NCBI GenBank assembly: GCA_021825925.1
Contig: JAKAFP010000001.1
Location: 124,001-188,000, forward strand
Direction of reading: 5' to 3'
Length of the DNA stretch: 64,000 nt
Source: Chloroflexota bacterium
Lineage (GTDB): Bacteria; Chloroflexota; Anaerolineae; Anaerolineales; Anaerolineaceae
Position numbers and translations under genes: made by a program. Positions 16,516 to 25,064 of this stretch are shown in pieces. The notes below the pieces were generated by a model. It was given only the letters and a program-made list of their open reading frames with translations, searched no databases and was not told the DNA's origin. How positions within the stretch are numbered: position 1 is the first letter of the stretch; every line of letters begins with the position of its first letter.

Positions 16516-17393
16516 GTGGCGAGCAGTCCGAAGCTGAAGTAAAACAACAGGTCAGCGCCTTCTACAATCAAATCGGATGGAAGATGGAGAATGACGGGTT
16601 CTATCAGAATGCCCGTTACGAAGATCTGCGTCCGGTTTCACGCGACTACATTCACAAATGCCATCTGCGCGTTAATCGCTATCTGCAGCCCACCGGCAAG
16701 TATCTGCTGGATGCCGGTTCAGGTCCGGTGCAGTGGCCTGAATATCTCACTTATTCTCAAAATTATCAGTATCGTGTCTGCCTGGATATATCCATTGTGG
16801 CGCTTGAAGAAGCCCGTCACCGCCTTGGCAGCAAGGGTCTTTACGTGGTGTCTGACGTGGCCAATCTGCCTTTCAAGTCCGACACTTTTGATGGTCTGGT
16901 TTCGTTGCATACCCTGCATCACATTCCCCCTGCCGAACAGCCTGATGCTTATGCCGGTTTCGCACGCGTGCTCAAACCTGAGCGCACCGGTGTGGTGGTT
17001 AACGCCTGGACTGCTCCTGTGTTGATGGCGCGCATGGGTTGGTTGATCAAATTTATGGATCGGGTGAATGGGGTTTTAAACCGCTTTAAACCTAAAAAAG
17101 AAATTGAAGTCACCGCTGAAAAAGCAAAACCTGCTGCCAGTAAACCAACCGGCACTTTTACCCAGCACATCACCCCTGAATGGTTGAAAGCGAATCTGGC
17201 CGGTCGGGTGGATTTTAAAATCATGGTCTGGCGGAGCGCAAGTGTACGATTCTTGCGGTCGGTCATTCAACCCTGGCTGTTTGGCAAACTCTGGCTGCGC
17301 TGGCTTTACAACCAGGAAGAACAGGAACCTGAATATTACGGCGAGAACGGTCAATATCCTCTGATTGTGATCTCGAAGCCCAAACTAAAATAG
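16512..17393 (+). CDS. SAM-dependent methyltransferase (class I)
   Basis: The start is set at ATG 16512, which overlaps the preceding stop (ATGA). The 293-residue protein has motif I YLLDAGSGPVQWPEY, an acidic motif II in VCLDISIVALEEAR, VSDVANLPFKSDTFDGLVSLHTLHHIP (motifs III-IV) and a post-motif FARVLKPERTGVVVNAW. This is the Methyltransf_11 layout. A linker rich in Lys/Ala/Pro (about residues 205-225) precedes a basic C-terminal part. In ABC-exported glycans, methylation of the terminal sugar can stop chain growth and be read by the Wzt-C domain; this role is an inference. Confidence 0.8.
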   Translation: MSGEQSEAEVKQQVSAFYNQIGWKMENDGFYQNARYEDLRPVSRDYIHKCHLRVNRYLQPTGKYLLDAGSGPVQWPEYLTYSQNYQYRVCLDISIVALEEARHRLGSKGLYVVSDVANLPFKSDTFDGLVSLHTLHHIPPAEQPDAYAGFARVLKPERTGVVVNAWTAPVLMARMGWLIKFMDRVNGVLNRFKPKKEIEVTAEKAKPAASKPTGTFTQHITPEWLKANLAGRVDFKIMVWRSASVRFLRSVIQPWLFGKLWLRWLYNQEEQEPEYYGENGQYPLIVISKPKLK

Positions 17394-17410
17394 AATCGAG
17401 AAAAAAACCT

Positions 17411-18418
17411 ATGGATTGGTCAAAAAAGGTAGTCTTAATCACCGGTGGCACCGGTTCTTTCGGCAAAAAATTCATCAATGTCATGTTGAAGGAATATCAC
17501 CCCGCGAAAATCATCGTTTTCAGTCGGGATGAATTGAAACAGCACGAAATGCGCGTGGCGGGATATGACGATCCCAGCCTGCGTTATTTCATCGGCGATA
17601 TCCGCGACAAGGAACGCTGCATGCGCGCCTTTGAAGGCGTGGATGTGGTCATTCATGCCGCAGCGCTCAAACAGGTGCCTGCTTGTGAATATAACCCGAT
17701 GGAAGCCATCAAGACCAACATCCTCGGAAGCAGCAACGTGATTGATGCCTCCATTGACACTGGTGTCAGCCGGGTGGTGGCACTCAGTACTGATAAAGCG
17801 GTCAACCCAGTCAACTTATACGGCGCCACCAAACTGGCAGCCGAAAAACTCTTTGTGCAATCCAATGCATACGCCGCCGGGCACGAAGTGCGCTTTGCCT
17901 GCGTGCGCTATGGCAACGTTGTTGGAAGCCGCGGATCGGTGGTGCCGGTCTTTCTCAAACAGCGTGAGAGCGGCAAAGTCACCGTCACCGATGACCGCAT
18001 GACCCGTTTCTGGATCAGCCTTGAAGAAGGTGTGCGCTTTGTCATTCGCGCTGCTGAAAACATGCACGGTGGCGAAGTCTTTGTTCCCAAGATCCCCAGC
18101 ATGAAGGTCGTTGACCTGGCTCGGGCCATCGCGCCCCAGGCCAAGGTGGATATCATCGGTATCCGCCCTGGTGAAAAGCTCCATGAAGTGCTCATTTCTG
18201 AAGACGAAGCCCGTCAGACGGTTGAGTTGGATGATATGTTCGTCGTCCAACCCGCCGAGTCCCTATGGTTTGGTCGTGATTGGGAATCCAAGGGAAAACT
18301 GCTGAACGACAGCTTCTCTTATGCTTCAAACAACAATACTGAATGGTTGAATATCGAACAGATCGGAAAAATTATTGATCCGATCGAAGCCGATTACCTT
18401 TCTGGAAAACTGGGATGA
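17411..18418 (+). CDS. pseB: UDP-N-acetylglucosamine 4,6-dehydratase, inverting (PseB/FlaA1-like)
   Basis: A 335-residue SDR with TGGTGSFG (11-18), the catalytic STDKA (126-130) and Tyr137/Lys141 in NLYGATK. These residues match the PseB/FlaA1/CapE group, whose T-D-K triad dehydrates UDP-GlcNAc and inverts C5 to give UDP-2-acetamido-2,6-dideoxy-beta-L-arabino-hexos-4-ulose. That product opens the pseudaminic acid and L-FucNAc routes. The next gene encodes a RmlD-type reductase and not the PseC aminotransferase, so the 4-keto group may be reduced here instead of aminated. It overlaps the next gene by 4 bases. Confidence 0.9.
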   Translation: MDWSKKVVLITGGTGSFGKKFINVMLKEYHPAKIIVFSRDELKQHEMRVAGYDDPSLRYFIGDIRDKERCMRAFEGVDVVIHAAALKQVPACEYNPMEAIKTNILGSSNVIDASIDTGVSRVVALSTDKAVNPVNLYGATKLAAEKLFVQSNAYAAGHEVRFACVRYGNVVGSRGSVVPVFLKQRESGKVTVTDDRMTRFWISLEEGVRFVIRAAENMHGGEVFVPKIPSMKVVDLARAIAPQAKVDIIGIRPGEKLHEVLISEDEARQTVELDDMFVVQPAESLWFGRDWESKGKLLNDSFSYASNNNTEWLNIEQIGKIIDPIEADYLSGKLG

Positions 18419-19335
18419 CGCATTTTCTTGTAACCGGCGCCAGCGGTCTGCTGGGATTGAATTTCTGCCTTGCAGTGGATGGCAAGAAACACAAGGTCAC
18501 CGGGGTGGATTATCGCAATCCACTCAAGTGGATCAATTTCAAGATGATGCAGGCTAATTTGACCAAACCCGGTTCCATTGAACGCATCATCAACGAAGTC
18601 AAACCCGATGTGATCCTGCATTGTGCTGCCAATGCCAATGTGGATGATTGTGAAAGCCATCCCGAAGAAGCAGAAGCTGTTAATAGTATGCTTCCTGGCG
18701 AGATCGCAGAAGCTGCCATGAATCACAAGATCAAAATGATCCAGATCTCAACGGATGCGGTCTTTGACGGTCAGGTCGGTAATTACTCCGAAGAAGATAT
18801 GCCCAATCCATTGAGTGTATATTCCCTCACCAAATTGCGCGGCGAAAATGCCGTACTGGCTGCCAACCCGCAAGCGTTGGTGCTACGAGTGAACTTCTAT
18901 GGTTGGAGTATCACCGGCAAGCGCAGCCTGGCTGAATTCTTTGTCAACAACCTGGCTGAACAAAAGCGGCTCAAAGGTTTTACCGACGTACTTTTCTGCC
19001 CCATGATGGTCTTGGATCTTGCTGATACCATCCTTGAAGCGACTGAAAAAGGACTGAACGGTCTCTTCCATTGTGTGGGGCCTGAAGTCATGTCCAAGTA
19101 TGATTTTGGGGTGGCAATTGCCAATCAGTTTGAGTTTGACCCCGCTTTGATCACACCCGCATCCTATCTGGATGGCGGACTGGTTGCTGCCCGGTCGCCA
19201 AATCTCACCCTTTGCACTGATAAATTGACAGCCGCCCTGGGGCATCCGTTGCCGGCTTTTCAATCCGGGTTAAAGAAATTCCAAAGCCAGTACAGACATG
19301 GCTTTCCTGAAATGATCAAAACGCTGGTCGAATAA
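18415..19335 (+). CDS. RmlD-like 4-keto sugar reductase
   Basis: A 306-residue SDR with TGASGLLG (7-14), CAANANVDDCE (about 70-80), ISTDAVFDG (111-119) and the catalytic YSLTK (Tyr136, Lys140). This layout matches dTDP-4-dehydrorhamnose reductase (RmlD), and related enzymes (WbjC, CapF) reduce the product of a PseB/WbjB-type dehydratase. Translational coupling to the PseB-like gene suggests that it uses that product. No RmlA/B/C genes are in the window, so classical dTDP-rhamnose synthesis is less likely. Substrate is inferred. Confidence 0.78.
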   Translation: MTHFLVTGASGLLGLNFCLAVDGKKHKVTGVDYRNPLKWINFKMMQANLTKPGSIERIINEVKPDVILHCAANANVDDCESHPEEAEAVNSMLPGEIAEAAMNHKIKMIQISTDAVFDGQVGNYSEEDMPNPLSVYSLTKLRGENAVLAANPQALVLRVNFYGWSITGKRSLAEFFVNNLAEQKRLKGFTDVLFCPMMVLDLADTILEATEKGLNGLFHCVGPEVMSKYDFGVAIANQFEFDPALITPASYLDGGLVAARSPNLTLCTDKLTAALGHPLPAFQSGLKKFQSQYRHGFPEMIKTLVE

Positions 19336-19363
19336 CATCTGTTTCCATCTCTAGGAGGATAAC

Positions 19364-20431
19364 ATGCAGGTTAAAATCGGTTCGCATTTGATCGGGCTGG
19401 AACATCCCACTTATTTTATTGCCGACATTTCGGCTAATCATGACGGCGACCTGGATCGCGCGCGCATGCTCATCCGCATGGCTAAACTGGCTGGCGCGGA
19501 TGCTGCCAAATTCCAGAACTTCAGAGCTCCCAAGATCGTTTCGGATTACGGATTCACCGCCATGAAAAGCCAGGTTTCTCACCAGGCCAATTGGAAGAAA
19601 TCCGTTTTTCAAGTTTACTCAGACGCCTCCATTCCTTTTGACTGGACTCCCGTCCTAAAAGAAGAATGCGACAAGGTTGGCATTGATTATTTCTCTTCAC
19701 CTTACGATTTTGAGGCCGTGGATTATCTGGATCCCTTCGTCCCCGCCCACAAGATCGGTTCGGGCGATGTGGATTGGCTTGAAATGCTCGAATACATTGC
19801 CAAGAAAGGCAAACCGGTGATCGTATCCTCCGGTGCTGCCAACATCGGTGATGTGCAGCAGGCTGTGCATACATTGCTTGCCATCAATCCGCAGGTGGTG
19901 CTACTGCAGTGCAATACCAACTATACTGCCAGCCCTGTTAACTTTGATCACATCAACTTGCGTGTATTGAATACGTATCAGACCATGTTCCCGCAGGTGA
20001 TTACCGGTTTATCAGATCATACCCTTGGGCACACAACCGTTCTGGGTGCTGTGGCTTTGGGTGCCAGGGTGATCGAAAAGCACTTTACCGATGACACCAC
20101 CCGGGTTGGTCCGGATCATCCCTTCTCAATGACCCCCGCTACCTGGAAGGAAATGGTTGACCGCACCCGTGAACTTGAACGCGCCTTGGGTTCAGCGGAT
20201 AAAACCATAACAGAAAATGAATCCGACACCACCGTGGTGCAGCGCCGCTGCCTGCGGGCTGCTCGCGATATCAAGGCCGGAGAAAAACTCACCCGCGATT
20301 GTATTGATGTTCTGCGTCCGGCCACCCCTGGTGCCATCAAGCCTGACCAGATCTCACAGGTGATCGGTACCTCCGCCCTGCATGATATGCCTCTCGGTAA
20401 AGAGATCCGCTGGACGGACCTGGGAGCTTAA
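19364..20431 (+). CDS. NeuB-family nonulosonate synthase with SAF domain
   Basis: A 355-residue PEP-dependent aldolase. The NeuB barrel covers about 15-270 (IADISANHDGDLDRARMLI, DAAKFQNFRAPKI, FSSPYDFEAVDYL, GLSDHTLGHTTVLGAVALGARVIEKHFT). The C-terminal SAF/antifreeze-like domain is at about 290-350 (RCLRAARDIKAGEKLTRD, LRPATPGAIKP). Such enzymes join PEP to a hexosamine to make sialic, legionaminic or pseudaminic acid. SAF-containing forms usually act on non-phosphorylated sugars. AGGAGG precedes ATG 19364. Genes around it (PseB-like upstream, SpsF-like cytidylyltransferase downstream) support a nonulosonate route, but the acceptor sugar cannot be told from sequence. Confidence 0.88.
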   Translation: MQVKIGSHLIGLEHPTYFIADISANHDGDLDRARMLIRMAKLAGADAAKFQNFRAPKIVSDYGFTAMKSQVSHQANWKKSVFQVYSDASIPFDWTPVLKEECDKVGIDYFSSPYDFEAVDYLDPFVPAHKIGSGDVDWLEMLEYIAKKGKPVIVSSGAANIGDVQQAVHTLLAINPQVVLLQCNTNYTASPVNFDHINLRVLNTYQTMFPQVITGLSDHTLGHTTVLGAVALGARVIEKHFTDDTTRVGPDHPFSMTPATWKEMVDRTRELERALGSADKTITENESDTTVVQRRCLRAARDIKAGEKLTRDCIDVLRPATPGAIKPDQISQVIGTSALHDMPLGKEIRWTDLGA

Positions 20432-20445
20432 GCAGACGCTTCGCC

Positions 20446-21555
20446 ATGAAAGTATTATATTTCACCCGCACTCAGTCTCCACACGATCTGAGGTTCACCC
20501 AAGCCCTGGCAGCCACTGAGCATCAGGTCTTCGTGCTGTGCCTCGAACCTGTTGCGGGTCGCCAATGGCCAGGCAATATGGAAGAGATTGAGTGGTCGGG
20601 AATCAACCCCAATGATGTCGGGCAATCCTTAAATGATCAACTTCAAGGGCTAAGCCAAGTATTGGAAGGCATCAAACCTGATCTTGTTCATGCCGGGCCT
20701 GTTCAAACCGCCGCCTATTACATCGCAAAAGTGGATTTTCATCCTCTGGTGACCATGTCTTGGGGTTCTGATCTGATGCTTGAGGCGGATGAGAATCCAT
20801 TTTCTACATTTTTAACGAATTTCACATTACAACACACCGATGTTCTGGTAGGAGATTGTGCTTGTGTCGGTCAGAAGGCCGAATCATTCGGGTTCAACCC
20901 ACAGAATTATTTCCAATTCCCCTGGGGTGTGGATTTGCAGCATTTTTCACCTTCGGGCAGCACTGCATTGCGCGCACAACTGGGCTGGCAAGACAAGACC
21001 GTTTTGCTCTCAAACCGTTCTCTCTCACCCCTTTATGGCGTGGATGTGCTGCTTTCCGCCTTTTCAGCAGCTTTTGCTGAAGATCCCAATTTACGCCTCA
21101 TGCTATTTGGCAAAGGTCCGCAGGAATCTCAATTCCGACAATTTGTCACAGATCACGATCTGGCGGATAAGGTCCATTTTGGTGGACAGGCTTCGCTTGA
21201 AGAACTCCCCGACATTTATCGCAGCGCGGATATTTACCTGAGCGCTTCTCATAGTGACGGATCATCCGTATCGTTGATGGAAGCCTTGGCGTGTGGACTT
21301 CCAGTTGTGGTTTCGGATATTCCTGGCAACCTTGAATGGATTGATGAAGGAAAGCAAGGCTGGCTGTTTGAAGATGGAAATGTGCAGGAGTTTACTCAAA
21401 AGATCCTGTTGGCGGCTTCACAAATGGGCAGGCTTGATCAAATGAAAACAGGCAATCGCTCGCTGGCTGAACGGCGTGCCGATTGGAATAAGAACTTCCC
21501 CGTGTTACTTAAAGCTTATGATGCTGCTTTTGCCACTGTGGGGTCCCATGACTGA
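20446..21555 (+). CDS. GT4-type glycosyltransferase
   Basis: A 369-residue GT-B transferase. The C-terminal Glyco_trans_1 half shows VLLSNRSLSPLYGVDVLLSAFS, LMLFGKGPQES, VHFGGQASLEELPDIYRSADIYLSAS and the donor-binding SDGSSVSLMEALACGLPVVVSDIPGNLEWI (usual E-x7-E with Glu at the MEA position). The N-terminal half (VLYFTRTQSPHDLRFTQAL, GIKPDLVHAGPVQTAAY) is the acceptor domain. It is placed inside nonulosonate set A, between the synthase and the cytidylyltransferase, so it probably builds the same glycan. It overlaps the next gene by 8 bases. Confidence 0.85.
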   Translation: MKVLYFTRTQSPHDLRFTQALAATEHQVFVLCLEPVAGRQWPGNMEEIEWSGINPNDVGQSLNDQLQGLSQVLEGIKPDLVHAGPVQTAAYYIAKVDFHPLVTMSWGSDLMLEADENPFSTFLTNFTLQHTDVLVGDCACVGQKAESFGFNPQNYFQFPWGVDLQHFSPSGSTALRAQLGWQDKTVLLSNRSLSPLYGVDVLLSAFSAAFAEDPNLRLMLFGKGPQESQFRQFVTDHDLADKVHFGGQASLEELPDIYRSADIYLSASHSDGSSVSLMEALACGLPVVVSDIPGNLEWIDEGKQGWLFEDGNVQEFTQKILLAASQMGRLDQMKTGNRSLAERRADWNKNFPVLLKAYDAAFATVGSHD

Positions 21556-22321
21556 GATTGTTGCCATTCTGCAAGCGCGTATGAGTTCCACCCGGCTGCC
21601 GGGCAAGGTGCTTCTTGATCTGGGCGGACGCTCGGTGCTCAGCCGCATGGTTGAACGGGTGAGACAGTCAAGATTGGTCACCCGCGTGGTGGTGGCCACC
21701 ACCATTGATCCCTCAGATGAACCGATCGTTAAATTTTGCCAGAACGAAAACATTGATGTTTTTCGCGGCAGCTTGCCAGATGTGCTTGATCGTTATTATC
21801 AGGCAGCCACAAAATATCATGCAGATATTGTGGTCAGACTCACAGGCGACTGTCCATTGATTGATGCTGATCTGGTTGACCAGACCATCCAGGCTTTAAT
21901 GGATCAAAAAGCTGATTTTTCGTGCAACCGCCTGCCGCCACCTTTTCACCGCACTTATCCCATTGGGCTGGATGTTGAAGCCTGTACCATGGCTGCTTTA
22001 ACTTTCGCCTGGCATGTGGCTGACGAAAAACATGACCGCGAACATGTCATGCCTTATCTTTACGAAGTGAAAGGCCGGTTCAAGGTGGTGCAGCTTGACC
22101 ATAGTGAAGATCTTGGCAGCCTACGCTGGACGCTTGATACACCTGAAGATTATGCCCTCCTACAAGAGGTCATCCATCGCCTTGGCGAGCGAAACGATTT
22201 CAGCTGGCTGGAGGTTTTGGAGTTGTTCCGAAAAGACCCTGATTTGGCTCAGATTAATCAGGCTGTAAAACATAAATCCATGTTTGATGTGGAAGATCGC
22301 GGTAAAAAGGCATCAGTGTGA
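21548..22321 (+). CDS. SpsF-like cytidylyltransferase
   Basis: The start is placed at ATG 21548, overlapping the upstream stop; longer in-frame starts run through the preceding gene. The 257-residue protein begins MTEIVAILQARMSSTRLPGKVLLDLGG, the signature of the SpsF/PseF-type CMP-sugar transferases (Q-A-R-M-x-S-x-R-L-P-G-K). It continues with VVRLTGDCPLIDADLVDQTI, typical of the family. It probably activates the nonulosonate made by the NeuB-family protein at 19364 as a CMP-sugar. The C-terminus overlaps the next GTG start. Confidence 0.82.
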   Translation: MTEIVAILQARMSSTRLPGKVLLDLGGRSVLSRMVERVRQSRLVTRVVVATTIDPSDEPIVKFCQNENIDVFRGSLPDVLDRYYQAATKYHADIVVRLTGDCPLIDADLVDQTIQALMDQKADFSCNRLPPPFHRTYPIGLDVEACTMAALTFAWHVADEKHDREHVMPYLYEVKGRFKVVQLDHSEDLGSLRWTLDTPEDYALLQEVIHRLGERNDFSWLEVLELFRKDPDLAQINQAVKHKSMFDVEDRGKKASV

Positions 22322-23247
22322 CAACGTTAACCCTTTTCACGGCACCCAAGCCCTTCACCAATCCAAAAATTGCATTGATCCAGCGCAATGCCATTCGTTC
22401 ATGGCTGCAGTTGGGCAATGAAGTAGAAGTGTTGCTGTTGGGCGACGAAGAGGGTATGGCTGAAGAAGCAAAGAATCTTGGTGTTCGGCAGATCAAATCC
22501 ATTAAGCGTAATACCAGCGGTACTCCTTTGATCAGTTCACTCTTTGAGACTGCCCGCCTTCAAAATGATTCACCATTGCTGGCGTATGTGAATGCGGATA
22601 TTCTGCTCTTCTCCGATTTTATGTCTGCAGCACAAAAAACACTGGATCAATCCAGACGCTTTCTGCTGGTGGGCCAACGCTGGGACCTGGAAGTCACACG
22701 CGAACTGGATTTTTTGGACGGATGGCAGGAAAGGTTGAAACAGGAATGCACCGAAAAAGGCCGCCTGCATAAACCCACAGGCAGTGATTATTTTATCTAT
22801 CCACGCGAATGCTTTCAAAGCATACCCGATTTTGCCATCGGCCGTGCCGGTTGGGATAACTGGATGATCTACCAATCGAGGTGCCAGGGTTGGAAAACCG
22901 TAGATGCCAGCGCTGAAATACAGATCATTCACCAGAACCATGATTATGGCCATCTGCCCGGCGGACAGGCTCACTATCATCTACCCGAAACCGATGAGAA
23001 TATTCGACTGGCAGGCGGCAAACGGACCATCTTTACCCTGCCGGATGCCAATTTTGTCTATCAAGACGGGCAGATCAGACCCGCAAAATGGAACGGCAAG
23101 CGGTTGCTCAGGGAAATTGAGATCTTTCCCGCTGTAACGTTAAAATCACTCTTTTTGGCTGAAATCATGCATCTATTACTGCATCCCCGCAAGTTATGGG
23201 CAGCCATCCGCGCCAGGTTCACCGGCAGAAATTCGAAACAGGAGTAA
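22318..23247 (+). CDS. Putative GT-A-like glycosyltransferase
   Basis: This 309-residue protein is less typical than its neighbours. It begins with a hydrophobic strand (LTLFTAPKPF), has PLLAYVNADILLFSDF (a possible DxD-like N-A-D donor site) and GRAGWDNWMIYQSRC with IIHQNHDYGH further on, which resembles nucleotide-sugar transferases of the GT-A type. A GTG start overlaps the previous stop. The C-terminus (AEIMHLLLHPRKLWAAIRARF) is basic and amphipathic, perhaps for membrane contact. The exact GT family is not recognised. Confidence 0.6.
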   Translation: MTTLTLFTAPKPFTNPKIALIQRNAIRSWLQLGNEVEVLLLGDEEGMAEEAKNLGVRQIKSIKRNTSGTPLISSLFETARLQNDSPLLAYVNADILLFSDFMSAAQKTLDQSRRFLLVGQRWDLEVTRELDFLDGWQERLKQECTEKGRLHKPTGSDYFIYPRECFQSIPDFAIGRAGWDNWMIYQSRCQGWKTVDASAEIQIIHQNHDYGHLPGGQAHYHLPETDENIRLAGGKRTIFTLPDANFVYQDGQIRPAKWNGKRLLREIEIFPAVTLKSLFLAEIMHLLLHPRKLWAAIRARFTGRNSKQE

Positions 23248-23251
23248 GGCG

Positions 23252-24199
23252 ATGCGCCAGGGACAAAATCCAGTCAAAAAGATCAATACGGTTGCCAAAC
23301 CTGAACGAATCACCGTGGCAATCTTGAACTACATTCCCATGTTGAGCGGTTATTATGCCAACCTGCTTAAAGTGCTTCAATCCTGTTTGGGTAGCATTTG
23401 GGCGAACACGGATCTGCCTTATGATCTATTGGTGTTTGACAACGGTTCCTGCAAGGAAGTAACCGATTACCTTTTGCAGATGCAGCGCGAAGGCAAGATC
23501 CAATATCTGATGCTTTCTGAAAAGAATCTTGGTAAAGGTGGCGCCTGGAACCTGATGCTGGATGGCGCTCCCGGCGAGATCATTGCGTACTCTGATAATG
23601 ACTGCTACTTTTACCCTGGATGGCTGTCAAATTCACTCAAAGTGCTGGAATCTTATCCCAATGTGGGTATGGTTACTTCACGGCCGATTGCCCAAAAAGA
23701 GGAATTTGCCACCAAGACGATTGAATGGGCGCAGCAAACCCCCGGGGTTAATTTGGAACGAGGCCGTTTCCTGGATTGGGAAACTTTCCGTTCCTTTACC
23801 ATGAGCCTGGGCCATGAAGAAGAAGAAACCCGCCAGCTCTACGAGACGCATCAGGATTTACGCGTCACATATAATGGGTTGCAAGCGCACATTGGCGCCA
23901 TTCATTACCAGTTCCTGGTCTACAAAAAGGTTATGAAGGAATTTCTGCCCTTCGATATGGATCGGCCCATGGGCCAGGTGCGGCAGCTTGATATTCGCAT
24001 GAACGAAGCGGGCTATCTGCGTTTGATGACTGCGACCCCATACATGCAGAACATGAGTAATGATGTGCTCACTGAATATAAACCGGCTGCAACGGCTTCA
24101 AAGAAAAAGTCGTTCTCCAAACGGCTGCGCAACTTAAAGTTGATAAAATGGCCGCTTATGCGGCTTTATGACTGGATTTTTGGCCTCTATTATCGCTAA
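23252..24199 (+). CDS. GT2-family glycosyltransferase
   Basis: The 315-residue product has the GT-A arrangement: VAILNYIPMLSGYYANLLKVLQSCLGSIW, then YDLLVFDNGSC, NLGKGGAWNLMLDGAPGEIIAYSDNDCYFYPGWL (D-N-D as the metal site) and a later H-rich acceptor region (GLQAHIGAIHYQ). Its C-terminal 60 residues are basic. It lies 4 bases after the previous gene. Donor and acceptor are not predictable. Confidence 0.8.
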   Translation: MRQGQNPVKKINTVAKPERITVAILNYIPMLSGYYANLLKVLQSCLGSIWANTDLPYDLLVFDNGSCKEVTDYLLQMQREGKIQYLMLSEKNLGKGGAWNLMLDGAPGEIIAYSDNDCYFYPGWLSNSLKVLESYPNVGMVTSRPIAQKEEFATKTIEWAQQTPGVNLERGRFLDWETFRSFTMSLGHEEEETRQLYETHQDLRVTYNGLQAHIGAIHYQFLVYKKVMKEFLPFDMDRPMGQVRQLDIRMNEAGYLRLMTATPYMQNMSNDVLTEYKPAATASKKKSFSKRLRNLKLIKWPLMRLYDWIFGLYYR

Positions 24200-24212
24200 A
24201 AGGAAAAGACTC

Positions 24213-25064
24213 TTGAAAAAAGAACTCCTTGATCTGATGAATTGTCCCAATTGCCGGGCTGAGTTGAACGACAAAGGCGAATCCCTGGTTTGTCCCAAGT
24301 GCGGATACGCAGCCAGATTGGTGCAGGGCATTCCACTCTTCACAGACGTTCCTGCCACCATCGAACCCTGGGAAAAGGTTGAACGCGGACCGGACAAAGG
24401 CACTGCCTGGCGCAAGTCCAACTGGAAGTTTCTCAATACATTCGTCAGCCAGCTGCCCGCAGAAGCAAAGATCTTGGATGTGGGTGCCGGTCATGGAGAT
24501 TTTGCCGACATCTTTGAAGGTCGTAAGTATTATTCACTGGATATCGTCCCTTACCCCGAAGTGGACCTCGTCGCCGACCTGGGAGAAGTCAATCCTTTCA
24601 AAAACAGTACCTTTGATGTGGTGGTGCTGATGAACGTGCTTGAGCACGTTTACGAGAGTCGCAACCTCTTAAGATCCATTACGCGAATAGTGGCTGCCGG
24701 CGGCAGTGTAGTGATCACGGTTCCTTTCCTGCTCAAAGTCCATCAGGCGCCCTTTGATTTTGCTCGTTACACGCCCTATTTCATTGAGAAAATGGCGGCG
24801 GATTCAGGATTGCAAATCGAAAGCTTGCAGGGCTATTACGACACCCAATACCTGTTCAATGAAAGTCTGGGTAATGCCTGGCAGTATTCCATCAGCACCC
24901 AATCCAAACCTCAGCAGTTTGTGGCCAGAACGCTGGTTTTCATCATTCAGCGCCTGATCAACTGGTTTGGCAAAGTCACCCGCAAAGGATTCATTGCTTC
25001 CATACAATCTCAATCCAACCCTGCACCCGTCGGTTATCTTGTGGTGCTGCGAAAGAATGACTGA
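24213..25064 (+). CDS. SAM methyltransferase with N-terminal zinc ribbon
   Basis: A TTG start at 24213, after AAAAGGAAAAG, avoids overlap with the GT2 gene; an ATG 45 bases upstream is in frame but lies inside that gene. The first 45 residues hold CPNC and CPKC pairs (a zinc ribbon like Trm112-type tails). A class I methyltransferase follows: AKILDVGAGHGDFADIF, YSLDIVPYPEVDLVADLGEVNPF, FDVVVLMNVLEHVYESRNLL and GGSVVITVPF. This layout is common in glycan and quinone methyltransferases. The end overlaps the next ATG by one base, a sign of coupling. Confidence 0.8.
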   Translation: MKKELLDLMNCPNCRAELNDKGESLVCPKCGYAARLVQGIPLFTDVPATIEPWEKVERGPDKGTAWRKSNWKFLNTFVSQLPAEAKILDVGAGHGDFADIFEGRKYYSLDIVPYPEVDLVADLGEVNPFKNSTFDVVVLMNVLEHVYESRNLLRSITRIVAAGGSVVITVPFLLKVHQAPFDFARYTPYFIEKMAADSGLQIESLQGYYDTQYLFNESLGNAWQYSISTQSKPQQFVARTLVFIIQRLINWFGKVTRKGFIASIQSQSNPAPVGYLVVLRKND

